DNA from: Ardenticatenales bacterium
GTDB lineage: Bacteria; Chloroflexota; Anaerolineae; Promineifilales; Promineifilaceae
Assembly: GCA_020634575.1 (NCBI GenBank)
Contig: JACKBM010000067.1
Location: 1-29,791 of the forward strand
Reading direction: 5' to 3'
Length of the DNA: 29,791 nt
Shown: one piece after another, positions 16,701 through 26,291 of the stretch
Position numbering within the stretch: the stretch's first letter is position 1
How the letters are laid out: every line of letters starts with the position of its first letter
Notes under the pieces: model-generated
Database searches by the model: none
What the model saw: the letters and a program-made list of their open reading frames with translations, nothing else
What the model was told of the DNA's origin: nothing
Program-made: the position numbers and the translations under genes

Positions 16701-17740
16701 ATAGGTATCAAGCTAAGGAGACAAAAGGAGACTTGGGGTTTAGTTGCTCAAAACCAACCCAGGTTTCGACAATATACGAATCAGCCAGAAGATACGAACC
16801 ATCTCAGCACGGCGCGATGTGCTGAAGCAAAGCTTGTCCAGCGGCAGGCAAAGCAATGGAAACCTGACAGACATTGGTTTTTGGGGTTGGAGCAACCAGA
16901 TAGACGTGGGTTGAGATTTCACCGCGGGTTGACCAGCGTCAATGCGACGGGCGTTTCGCGACATTGGTCGGAGCGACAAGTGCGGAGGTGGACATCGTCT
17001 ACCGTTTAGCGTCATTCAGGAAGCAGAACTACCGGCAGAACTGCGGAACTGGCCGGGAACGGAGGGACAGCGAGTACCGTCAAACTGAAACACAGTTGAG
17101 ATGAGCGGGAGCTGATGGCCATCTGGCCCGGCAGTCAGCCGACCGCCGCGAGCAAAGAGCCCCTGCAACGCCCCAGCTGAAGGACCTGGCTGAGCATAGC
17201 TTGCGCGGCCACGACGCGGGGGGATCCGCCGAAATCACAAACGATGTTCCGTGGCGGAGATTGGACAGCCGACCAGGCGGCAACAACAGGGGCTTGATTG
17301 GTCATGAATCGCAGCATCATCGGCTGCCAGCCAGGGCAGCGATCCGATGTGCGCTGAACGGCGAAACTCAAACGGCTGCCCAGAAACGGTCAACTCACCC
17401 AGCACGTGCAACTCTGTGCCTGACCTGCTGGGACAACGCAACGACCTGATTGCCGAGGAGCCTTCTCACGCCTGCTGGAATTGAGTGTTATTCAAGCGGG
17501 AAGTCCGAGGCAATGAAGTCGCCGCGCCCCTGAATTTTGCGCCATTCGCTGTTCTGCAGCAGTGGCTGTGGCCCCATTGATTATGCTGACGCAGTGTCGC
17601 TGAACTGTGGCATGTCATTCGATAGACCGCCCTCAGACGCCGCGCCGGCGGTCCTGGAAGACACGGCGTGATTTCGTCGAGCTGCCGCATCTAGTCGAGC
17701 AGCAGCGACCTTCGCTCGCTTGTGGATACTGCTTGATAAT
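16701..17740. other. About 1 kb without a credible gene, bounded by hairpin repeats
   Basis: Frames on both strands are short (under about 115 codons), lack ribosome sites and resemble no family I know. The stretch has no exact ACCGGCCGGT copy. I see no tRNA, RNase P, tmRNA or intron domain V signature. It may be a decayed insertion, the interior of a non-autonomous element, or an unrecognised RNA. Confidence 0.6.
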
Positions 17741-17771
17741 AGAGGCCAGCGGCGCGTCTGTAGGTTGTGGG

Positions 17772-17845
17772 GTATAAGCGATGGGCGTGGGAGAAGCGCC
17801 AGCTTGCCCCGAGCATGGCCGAGGGGGCGCTTCTCCCACGCTTAT
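17772..17845. repeat. 16-bp-arm hairpin repeat abutting the ABC exporter stop codon
   Basis: GCGTGGGAGAAGCGCC (17785-17800) pairs perfectly with 17826-17841 across a 25-nt loop. The outer bases (ATAAGCG, CTTAT) pair in part. The right arm ends one base before the ABC gene stop at 17842-17844. Loop and lead-in match the repeat at 16560. It could act as a 3'-end stabiliser or terminator for the exporter mRNA, though there is no T tract. Confidence 0.8.
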
Positions 17846-19641
17846 GATGTGGGCATGTAGTCGGCGGCCTGGTGGCGGAAGTAGGTGTTGTAGAGGTCGG
17901 CGTAGTCGCCGCCGCGGGCCATCAGTCCGTCGTGGGTGCCTTCTTCGATGATGCGGCCGTGATCCAGCACGATAATGCGGTCCGCATTGCGGATGGTTGA
18001 GAGCCGATGGGCGATGACGATGGCGGTGCGGTCCTCCAGGACGACATCCAGGCTTTCCTGGATTTGCGCTTCGGTGACCGGGTCGATGCTGGCGGTGGCC
18101 TCGTCGAGGATGATGATGGCCGGGTCTTCCAGCAGTACCCGCGCCAGGGCGATGAGTTGGCGCTGCCCCATCGATAGACCGCGCCCGCCTTCGCTCACTG
18201 GCGTTTCCAGGCCTGCGGGCAGCGCATCCAGCCATTCACCCCAGCCGATGCGCCGGGCCACTGCTTCTACCTCCTCATCGGAGGCGTCAGGGCGGGCGTA
18301 GCGGATGTTTTCGGCGACGGTGCCGGAGAAGAGGAACGGCGTCTGTGGGACGACGCCCAGCTGGTGGCGGTAGCTGGCCAGGTCAAAGGTGCGGATGTCC
18401 CGTTCGTCGATGAGCAGGCGGCCGGCCTGGAACTCGTAGAAGCGGGCCACCAGCTTGCCCAGGCTGGACTTGCCGGCGCCGGTATGGCCAACGAGGGCGA
18501 TAGTCTGACCGGCCGGTATGGTCAACGAAAAGTCCTTGAGCACCTGCTCTTCTTCCGTATAGCGAAAGTCCACATCTTCAAAGCGAATGCGCCCGTTCAG
18601 ACGAGGCACTGGCTGCCGATCTGTCTGGATCACCTGAGCTTCGGCGTCGATCAGGGCGAAAACCCGTTCACTGGCTGAAAGCCCTTGCTGGAACTGGCTC
18701 CAGAACGAGGCAATGCTCGTCAGCGGAAACCAGAAGATGCCGATTGCCTGGATAAAGAGGAACCAGTCGCCGGGCGTTAACCGGCCGGTGCTCGTCCCTG
18801 TGCCGCCAAAGTAGAGCAACGCTATCGTACCGAGACCCGCCACAAAGACGAGGACTGGAAAGATCGCCGAGAATACAAAGCCCTGCACCAGCGTCACACT
18901 GTAGGATTGCTTGTTGACGTCGCTAAACGCCTCGTAGACAGTCTGCTCCTGCCGGAAGCTCTTGGCGACGGCGATGCCGCTGATCGTTTCCTGCACGGAG
19001 GCATTTACCTGGGCCAGCGCCCGCTGTGCCTTCTTGGTCGTCTCCCGGGCCATGCGCCGGAAGCCAAGGGCTATCACCACCACAACTGGCGCCAGCAGCA
19101 GTGTCACCAAGGCCAGCAAGGTGTCGATCGTGAAGAGATAGATGGTGATAAGGATGACCAGGAGCACCTGGCTGACCAGGTTCAGGGTCAACGTCACCAC
19201 CGTAGCGAAGTCCTGACTGTCCGAGGTGACCCGGCTGACGATCTTGCCGGTCGGGTAAAGATCGAAGAAGGACATATCCCGCTGCAGCACCGCCGCGAAC
19301 GTGTCGGTACGCAGTTGCAACACCACTTCACCAACGATGCGGGCGGTGTATTGCTGGCGGATGTAGTTGAACAGCCAGGCAAAACCGCCCGAGAACAGCA
19401 AAATCAGGCTGAATGTCACCAACCGGTTGATGGCCAGGTCCTGGGCAATCTGGTCGATACCAAAGGAGACGATGATCGGCAGTGCTGTCTCCATCAACGC
19501 GTTCAGGATGACCATGCCAGTTACCAGGACCATGGAGCGCTTGTGCGGCTCGAAGTAGCCGCCAATGCGCCTGACCAGTTCCCCATCCGTGTAATCTCGA
19601 TCGTATGCTTCGGCCTCAAGGCCGTCCATGATGAAGCCCAT
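17842..19641 (-). CDS. Heterodimeric ABC exporter subunit with canonical Walker B (TM288/BmrD-like)
   Basis: This 599-aa half-transporter has an N-terminal type I exporter membrane domain (about 35-320, six predicted helices). Its nucleotide-binding domain has Walker A GHTGAGKSS (385-393), Q433 in the Q loop, Walker B ILDEATASID with catalytic E514, and the H loop IAHRLSTIRNAD. The signature reads LSMGQ (489-493) instead of LSGGQ. Such a weakened signature is typical of the partner that helps form the degenerate ATP site in heterodimeric exporters. It starts 4 bp after the stop of the other subunit. Substrates of the family are drugs or lipids; the one here is unknown. Confidence 0.95.
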   Translation of the reverse strand: MGFIMDGLEAEAYDRDYTDGELVRRIGGYFEPHKRSMVLVTGMVILNALMETALPIIVSFGIDQIAQDLAINRLVTFSLILLFSGGFAWLFNYIRQQYTARIVGEVVLQLRTDTFAAVLQRDMSFFDLYPTGKIVSRVTSDSQDFATVVTLTLNLVSQVLLVILITIYLFTIDTLLALVTLLLAPVVVVIALGFRRMARETTKKAQRALAQVNASVQETISGIAVAKSFRQEQTVYEAFSDVNKQSYSVTLVQGFVFSAIFPVLVFVAGLGTIALLYFGGTGTSTGRLTPGDWFLFIQAIGIFWFPLTSIASFWSQFQQGLSASERVFALIDAEAQVIQTDRQPVPRLNGRIRFEDVDFRYTEEEQVLKDFSLTIPAGQTIALVGHTGAGKSSLGKLVARFYEFQAGRLLIDERDIRTFDLASYRHQLGVVPQTPFLFSGTVAENIRYARPDASDEEVEAVARRIGWGEWLDALPAGLETPVSEGGRGLSMGQRQLIALARVLLEDPAIIILDEATASIDPVTEAQIQESLDVVLEDRTAIVIAHRLSTIRNADRIIVLDHGRIIEEGTHDGLMARGGDYADLYNTYFRHQAADYMPTS

Positions 19642-19645
19642 TGGA

Positions 19646-21424
<1,779 letters not shown>

Positions 21425-21471
21425 ACTCTGTGTTTACCGGCCGGTCTGCTGAACCCGGCCGATCCTTACAG

Positions 21472-21477
21472 AGTTTA
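21472..21477 (-). promoter_or_regulatory. Possible extended -10 for the ABC exporter operon
   Basis: On the minus strand TAAACT is preceded by TGC, an extended -10 arrangement, about 48 bases before the exporter ATG. No convincing -35 is visible. Weak support. Confidence 0.25.
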
Positions 21478-21540
21478 GCACAAATGTTTCACATCTTGTG
21501 TCAGGAATGCCAATTTGATCCTTAAAGTTTTATCATCGTC

Positions 21541-21562
21541 GAGGCCCACTGTGGCAGGCCTC
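21541..21562 (-). terminator. Hairpin downstream of the GH32 gene
   Basis: GAGGCC and GGCCTC form a stem with a 10-nt loop, starting 17 bp beyond the GH32 stop. The bases that follow on the minus strand are not T-rich, so it would be a weak or factor-dependent terminator. Confidence 0.4.
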
Positions 21563-21578
21563 TTTCCCTGCATAACCA

Positions 21579-23075
21579 TCAAGGGGCTGCATAGAAGGCG
21601 GCATTATCAATTTCATAAATGTCGAGACGGGCCAGTGTTGTGACGCCACCTCTGCTGAAAAAGGCCAGCGCCCGGCTGGTTTCAGCCGGGAAGATAAGCT
21701 CGCTGAAGCAAATGCTGCCGTCATGGACAAACAGCTCAAGCGAGCTGCGGTCGACAAAAAGATGGAGCCACAGATGGCCATCGATCATCGCGACATGCAC
21801 CGAGTTCACTACGGCGAAATCTTCACAGAAGGTGCTCACGCCGGACGCCACCCTATCAACAGCCAGGGTCTGGTTTTCAGGTTCGTAACTGAGGGTGGTT
21901 TGCTCGCCATCACCCAGGCGCACATGCAGACCGAAACTGCTCACCGCCGGCGCTGGCACAAATTCAGCCATGATCTCCAGCAACTCGCCGGATACTTCTG
22001 GCTGCCAGCCGGCGTCAGCCGCGATTTCGATGTTGTGCCAACTGTGGGACGCCTGGCGCAACGTAGCTAGCTCCGACACGGGTTGCTGGGTCAGGCGGAT
22101 GCCCGCAGCCGTCTGGGTCAGGCCGACAACGCGGGGGAGGGACATGTTGCTGCGCCAGGGGCTGGTTGGGGTCTTGTTGGAATAGGGCCAGTTGCTCATC
22201 CAGGCCAGCCAGAGGCGGCGGCCGTCGGGCGTATTGCTCCATGATTGAGCGGCGTAGAAATCGGCGCCATAGTCGGCCCAGAGGGTGGTCTCTTTGGGAT
22301 TGTCGCTGGTAAATGTCTGGCCATCAAACTGGCCGATGAAATATTGCATGCCGGAGCCACCGGCCGGTGCCCCATCGCCCACGCCAACCGTCAACACCCA
22401 ACGTCTGTTCGCTCCGCCATCTATGGGCAATTCAAATAGGTCCGGCGTCTCCCAGACACCCTCGGTGGAGCCATAACCATAGCCAAAACTGCCAGATGCC
22501 GCCCAGTTTTTGAGATCGGGCGACGTGTAGAAAAGGATGGCGCTGCCCGCAGCCAGCGCCATCACCCAATGTCCTTCCATTTCCCCTGTGCCGTACCAGA
22601 AAACCTTCGGGTCACGGAAGTCGCGGATGTCGGGCGGGTTGGGGATGACGGGATTACCCTCATACTTAGTCCAGCTGCGCCCTTTGTCCAGACTGTAGGC
22701 AAGGCTCTGGCATTGACCCAGATGCTCGCTGTGGTGGGTGAAAATAGCCACCATCGCTTCCGAGCCAAAACCGGCCGTATTGTGCCAGTCGATTACCGCA
22801 CTCCCGGAAAAGATCGTGCCGATCTCGTCTGGATAAAGGGCAATCGGGAGATGTTGCCAGTTGACCATATCCGTTGAGACGGCGTGGCCCCAATGCATCG
22901 GCCCCCAGACGATGTCGTGCGGGTGGTACTGGTAAAAAAGATGATATTCGCCGGCGTAATACACCATCCCATTGGGATCGTTCATCCAGTTTTGGGCTGG
23001 GCTGAAGTGGTATTGCGGCCGGAAGGGCTCGTCGTAGGGAAGCCGGGTGGGAGCAGAGGTAAGCGTGTCGGTCAT
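21579..23075 (-). CDS. Glycoside hydrolase family 32 (beta-fructosidase / sucrose-6-phosphate hydrolase type)
   Basis: The 498-aa enzyme has an AGGAAGG just before the ATG. The five-bladed catalytic domain shows the nucleophile D33 in WMNDPNG, FSGSAV (89-94), transition-state stabiliser D155 in FRDPK, and acid/base E209 in WETPDLF (usually WECPD). A C-terminal beta-sandwich covers about 350-498, including LHLFVDRSSLELFVHDG. No signal peptide is present, so it acts in the cytoplasm on imported sucrose or short fructans, or on sucrose-6-phosphate. No transporter or kinase is adjacent. A palindrome overlaps its promoter, suggesting repressor control. Confidence 0.95.
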   Translation of the reverse strand: MTDTLTSAPTRLPYDEPFRPQYHFSPAQNWMNDPNGMVYYAGEYHLFYQYHPHDIVWGPMHWGHAVSTDMVNWQHLPIALYPDEIGTIFSGSAVIDWHNTAGFGSEAMVAIFTHHSEHLGQCQSLAYSLDKGRSWTKYEGNPVIPNPPDIRDFRDPKVFWYGTGEMEGHWVMALAAGSAILFYTSPDLKNWAASGSFGYGYGSTEGVWETPDLFELPIDGGANRRWVLTVGVGDGAPAGGSGMQYFIGQFDGQTFTSDNPKETTLWADYGADFYAAQSWSNTPDGRRLWLAWMSNWPYSNKTPTSPWRSNMSLPRVVGLTQTAAGIRLTQQPVSELATLRQASHSWHNIEIAADAGWQPEVSGELLEIMAEFVPAPAVSSFGLHVRLGDGEQTTLSYEPENQTLAVDRVASGVSTFCEDFAVVNSVHVAMIDGHLWLHLFVDRSSLELFVHDGSICFSELIFPAETSRALAFFSRGGVTTLARLDIYEIDNAAFYAAP

Positions 23076-23096
23076 ATCCTTCCTGGATCAGTTAGC

Positions 23097-23124
23097 ATTG
23101 TATTGACTAAGCTATCGATACTAA
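23097..23124 (-). promoter_or_regulatory. GH32 promoter -10 and possible LacI-type operator
   Basis: A TACAAT -10 (minus strand, 23097-23102) lies 22 bases from the ATG. Overlapping the -35 region is the pseudo-palindrome TAAGCTATCGATACTAA (23108-23124) with a central CG, the layout of LacI-family operators that often govern sucrose and fructan genes. No repressor gene is in the window. Confidence 0.4.
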
Positions 23125-23189
23125 CACAATGAGCCTTGAGTCTGCTCAGAAACGGGGCGCAGAGCGTCCTACTTTTTGATAAGCGCACT

Positions 23190-23299
23190 GGATTCCTGCG
23201 TCCGCAGGAATGACGACGCTAGAAGAAGCTGTAAAGCTTTGGGCAAGGTCGAGGAACACCTACATTTCGACGTCATTCCCCGCGAACGCGGGAATCCAT
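23190..23299. repeat. REPIN-like inverted pair of REP hairpins
   Basis: GGATTCCTGCGTCCGCAGGA, followed by ATGACGAC (from 23190), is a hairpin module. Its inverted partner, CGTCATTCCCCGCGAACGCG followed by GGAATCCATA, lies at 23271-23299. The two face each other across about 53 bp, so the whole unit can fold into one long cruciform. GGATTCC...GGAATGAC modules are widespread in bacteria and are moved by RAYT transposases. It occupies the spacer between GH32 and suhB (23076-23376), in which I see no gene. Confidence 0.75.
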
Positions 23300-23376
23300 A
23301 CCTTGTCTGCCTTCGACCTAGGCTAGCGGCATCCCTGTTTCTTCCCTTATTGAACGCAATCCCCGCGGGGCCAATC

Positions 23377-24174
23377 TCAGGAGGAAATCGCCCCGAGCTG
23401 ACTCAACAGGGTCGCCATCTGCGCCACCAGCGCCGGATTGCCGGCGATCAGGGTGGGATCGGGTAGGCCGGCTGAACGCAGGGTCAGCACCTGGGCCCCA
23501 GCCGCTTCAGCAATCGCGGCGCCGGCAGCGATGTCCCAGGGCATCAGACCGACTTCATAAAAGAGGTCAAGCTGGCCGGCGGCCACGGCACACAGATCCA
23601 GCGCCGGGCAGCCGCTGCGGCGAATGCCGCGTACATGCGGCATAAACTTGCCAAAAAGTTCACCTTGCGCCTGCCTTATCGCTTCATCCGGCAAAAAGCC
23701 CGTTCCCAGCAGGGCGCGGCTCAGATCCGCAGTCTGGCCAGGCTGCAGGGGCCGTCCATCACAGTCGGCCCCCTGACCAATGATGCCGCCATAGTTGCGC
23801 CCATTGGCCGTATCCACCACCACGCCCAGCCGGCGTGCACCAGCGACTTCTACGCCAACCGCCACAGCATGGGCCGGGTAGCCATAAACGTAGTTGGTCG
23901 TGCCATCCAGCGGATCGAGAATCCAGACGACACCACTGCTGCTCGCGATCTGGCTGCCTTCCTCGCCGAGGATGCCATCATCAGGCCGGGCCGCCCGAAT
24001 GGCGGCGACGAGGGCCTGTTCCGCTTCCCGGTCGACCGTGGTGACCAGGTCCAGCGCCGATCCCTTGTTGTCCACCTGGAAGCTCTTTTGCCGATAGGCG
24101 CGGTGCACTGCTGCGGCGGCTTGGGCTGCTTGCTGGGCGATTTCGAGGAGTTCCTGTAACTCGGTGGCGTTCAT
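23377..24174 (-). CDS. suhB: Inositol monophosphatase family protein
   Basis: This 265-aa protein has the Mg-dependent phosphatase motifs: DLVTTVD (42-48), GEEG with E71/E72 (70-73), WILDPLDGTTNY with D87 and D90 (84-95), and D214 in MPWDIAAGAAIAEAAGA. Family enzymes dephosphorylate inositol phosphates or related sugar phosphates such as histidinol phosphate or PAP; motif content favours the inositol monophosphatase branch. Its ATG overlaps the TGA of the Nudix gene (ATGA), so the two are translationally coupled. The symbol is assigned by family, not proven function. Confidence 0.93.
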   Translation of the reverse strand: MNATELQELLEIAQQAAQAAAAVHRAYRQKSFQVDNKGSALDLVTTVDREAEQALVAAIRAARPDDGILGEEGSQIASSSGVVWILDPLDGTTNYVYGYPAHAVAVGVEVAGARRLGVVVDTANGRNYGGIIGQGADCDGRPLQPGQTADLSRALLGTGFLPDEAIRQAQGELFGKFMPHVRGIRRSGCPALDLCAVAAGQLDLFYEVGLMPWDIAAGAAIAEAAGAQVLTLRSAGLPDPTLIAGNPALVAQMATLLSQLGAISS

Positions 24175-24653
24175 AGGCTTTGCTCAATCCAGGCTACTTG
24201 CCAATCCGCGACCATGGCCAGGATTTCGGGTGTGAGATGATGCCTGACATAGGCGAAGGCTTGTTGGAAAAGGGGATGCCATTCCTGACCAGGGGGAGTG
24301 GCCAGCGGTTGCCAGAAATAGCTGAAAATATGACCGCCGCCATCGGTCGTGAAATGATCCCAGGCGTCTGCTGGCTTACTATCCAGCCGCATCAGGTAAA
24401 AGCCCCAGATCTGCCCCTCGAAGCCCGTCTCCCAGCGGCCGAGATATTGGTCGGCGCTGGCGTGCAGGCCAGATTCTTCCCACAGTTCGCGTACACAGGC
24501 GTGGGGCAGCGATTCGGCCGGTTCGATGGTGCCCTTCACGAGCTGGCAGCCGGCCAGGGGATGGCGCAGCGCCAGGATTTCAGGCTGATTCTCGTGCAGC
24601 CGCAGCACGACCGGGCAGGCTTTGTTGAATGCGGGCGTGGTTGTAACTGGCAT
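24171..24653 (-). CDS. Nudix hydrolase
   Basis: The protein has 160 aa from the ATG at 24651-24653; an upstream in-frame ATG at 24677 is possible and would add eight residues. A complete Nudix box spans 41-63 (GTIEPAESLPHACVRELWEE then SGL), fitting GX5EX7REUXEEXGU. The fold is full length. The family cleaves nucleoside diphosphates linked to other groups; the substrate cannot be read from the sequence. It overlaps suhB downstream by 4 bp and follows the 224-aa kinase-like gene by 42 bp, so the three may be one operon. Confidence 0.92.
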   Translation of the reverse strand: MPVTTTPAFNKACPVVLRLHENQPEILALRHPLAGCQLVKGTIEPAESLPHACVRELWEESGLHASADQYLGRWETGFEGQIWGFYLMRLDSKPADAWDHFTTDGGGHIFSYFWQPLATPPGQEWHPLFQQAFAYVRHHLTPEILAMVADWQVAWIEQSL

Positions 24654-24695
24654 ACCATGATTTTCCCACGGCCCCATTGCCCACGCCAGAATTAG

Positions 24696-25370
24696 TTAGT
24701 TGGTGAAGTAATCAGGCAACGTTAGCTTGATGGTCGCTTCATTCCCTTCGGTTTTTTCTACTTCCAGTGCCCCGCCTATTTTGGCCAGCGCAAGCGCTGC
24801 CGGCTCGATTTTCTTTTTTGCTTCTGCCTCAACTGCCTTTGTTTCCAGGAGTTGGCTCGTGAGGCGTAGCTCGTTTCGCTGGTCGCCCTTTGTAATGATC
24901 AAGACCTGCTGGGCCGGGTCCAACCCCCACGAATGAAACAAATGCAGCAGTATTGTGTTCAGAACTGCCAACTGTTCGGGAAAGCCTGTCGGTTTGAAAG
25001 GAGGCTCGACTGTCGCGTCCGGCGAATTTGCCTCTTCTGCTAGAGCGACCGGTTCAAATGCCTCTGGATTATCAGGTTCAGAAAGCGGAAGTTGAATGGT
25101 CTTCATCACCTGGTAAAAGGCATCCATGGCGCGCACGGCGCCGTATTTCAATCCCTGAGCGAAATCAAGAAGCTGTGCTGAACTACCACCTTCGCCGGTA
25201 TTCGCAACTTGTTCGAAGATTTCCGCATAGCCGTTGACATAGGTTAACGGGTTAATGACGATGTGGTTATGATAACTGGCGTTGTCCCTAATAAACTTCT
25301 GATAGCGACGCGCAAATTCCACTTCCTGCTGCAAAGCCTGAATATCCGGCCGGTCCGTTGCTGATTCCAT
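24696..25370 (-). CDS. Histidine kinase-derived protein with conserved His and degenerate ATPase region
   Basis: A 224-aa soluble protein with GGGGG five bases before the ATG. Residues 20-60 resemble a kinase dimerisation helix: HIVINPLTYVNGYAEIF lines up with the HELRTPLTxIxGYAELL pattern, placing H36 at the phosphorylated His, five residues before P41, but with the adjacent Glu replaced. The C-terminal part (about 130-224) resembles a HATPase fold: EPAALALAKIGGALEVEKTEGNEATIKLTLP aligns by eye with the GLGLAIxKxIVExHGGxIxVES end of kinases, but the N box and the glycine G1/G2 boxes are missing. It therefore could not bind ATP normally. It could be a phosphotransferase like ChpT or Spo0B, or a regulator of true kinases. 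The similarity is visual only. Confidence 0.65.
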   Translation of the reverse strand: MESATDRPDIQALQQEVEFARRYQKFIRDNASYHNHIVINPLTYVNGYAEIFEQVANTGEGGSSAQLLDFAQGLKYGAVRAMDAFYQVMKTIQLPLSEPDNPEAFEPVALAEEANSPDATVEPPFKPTGFPEQLAVLNTILLHLFHSWGLDPAQQVLIITKGDQRNELRLTSQLLETKAVEAEAKKKIEPAALALAKIGGALEVEKTEGNEATIKLTLPDYFTN

Positions 25371-25410
25371 TTTTCCCCCATAACTGACACGTTATCAAAC
25401 GATTTCTGCG

Positions 25411-25440
25411 CCCAACCTGTCAGGTTGTAGGGACCTGTCA
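25411..25440 (+). repeat. Left remnant of the CCTGTCAGGTTGTAGGGA minisatellite
   Basis: One full unit with CAACCTG-T-CAGGTTG (7-bp arms) and the first seven bases of the next unit, CCTGTCA, are interrupted here by the IS. The final TGTCA (25436-25440) is the left copy of the target duplication. Confidence 0.85.
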
Positions 25441-25503
25441 CCTTATTTTTGCGCAAAGCGGGCGGGATCCTACTTGGTTAGTGCAAAGCCAGGGGGATCC
25501 TAC
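25441..25503 (+). repeat. IS left terminal inverted repeat (63 bp)
   Basis: It starts CCTTATTTTTGCGCAAAGC and contains a second GTGCAAAGC block at about 25481-25489, ending GGGGATCCTAC. The stop codon of the transposase second frame (25500-25502) lies within it. Confidence 0.9.
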
Positions 25504-26291
25504 CCATGCAAAAGGTATCGTTGCAGGCAGTCTTTCAGGGCTTCAGCATTTTGCTTTTGAGTTAGGAGGTCAACTCTGGTCAACTGGCTGCCGGCAAAAG
25601 TAAGGCGGCCGGGAGTGGCTAACAGGTCACGGACCAGGCGCTGCAACCCGTAGGCAGCGAAACGCGAATCCGCCAGGGCGTGACGCCGAAAATGTGCCAG
25701 TAGATTGTGAGTCAGGTCCGCCAACAGCAAGAAGCCTTTCTGTGCCTGAAAGCGATGTTTCCGCTTGGCGGCCAGGAAGAGTGCCTGCTTATCTTGCCGA
25801 AACTGCTCGACTTCGGCGCCGCCACGGGCGTCATAACAGGCAAGATAACGCCCCTTGGCCGGGAGTTTGAGGGTCGAGATGAAGTAGGCATGCTGCCACC
25901 GCTCCCTTTGGTAGGTCCTCTTGACAAAGACACGGACCGGTCGACCATAGGCAACAGGTGGCACGACTTCGCCAACCCAGCCGTCACCATATGGGTCCCA
26001 GCGTTGCACCTGTCGCGCCAGCTTCTGCGCCCGGGCATTGCTAAACCCTTTGGCGATGACCTGATAGCCGCGCGCCAGCAACCAGCGCAGCTTGTCATCG
26101 CTGCCTGCCCCGCCATCCAGGCGCCAAACGACACGCTGGCACTGCTCTGGCGCTAACTCTAATGCAAATTCGGTACCCAGGACCGCTGGCTGTAAGCATT
26201 GGACGGTTTGACGGTTGCCCGGATACAGTCCTGACCAGACCGTTTCGCCATATTTGACCGCACTCACACGGGCCAATTGACGTCCCGTCAT
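25500..26291 (-). CDS. Transposase, second frame (OrfB; catalytic C-terminal part)
   Basis: These 263 codons from the ATG at 26291 probably are expressed mainly as the fusion made by -1 frameshifting in the A7 tract just upstream, giving about 423 aa in total. D59 in VVWRLDGGAGSDD fits the second Asp of a DDE transposase. Y153-(2)-R156-(3)-E160...K168 in YDARGGAEVEQFRQDK resembles the YREK signature of the IS4 superfamily and supplies the Glu. The frame is intact, so the element may be active. In its own frame a stop codon (TGA) sits just before the A tract, so it cannot be read from farther upstream without the shift. Confidence 0.85.
   Translation of the reverse strand: MTGRQLARVSAVKYGETVWSGLYPGNRQTVQCLQPAVLGTEFALELAPEQCQRVVWRLDGGAGSDDKLRWLLARGYQVIAKGFSNARAQKLARQVQRWDPYGDGWVGEVVPPVAYGRPVRVFVKRTYQRERWQHAYFISTLKLPAKGRYLACYDARGGAEVEQFRQDKQALFLAAKRKHRFQAQKGFLLLADLTHNLLAHFRRHALADSRFAAYGLQRLVRDLLATPGRLTFAGSQLTRVDLLTQKQNAEALKDCLQRYLLHG

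Noticed and set aside
16668..17009. 113-codon frame in the gene-free region
   Set aside because: It begins inside a hairpin repeat, has no ribosome site or family resemblance, and a similar-length frame exists on the other strand.
17633..18235. 200-codon minus-strand frame
   Set aside because: It overlaps the ABC exporter in another frame and is full of Pro, Arg and Gly, as expected for an out-of-frame reading of GC-rich coding DNA.
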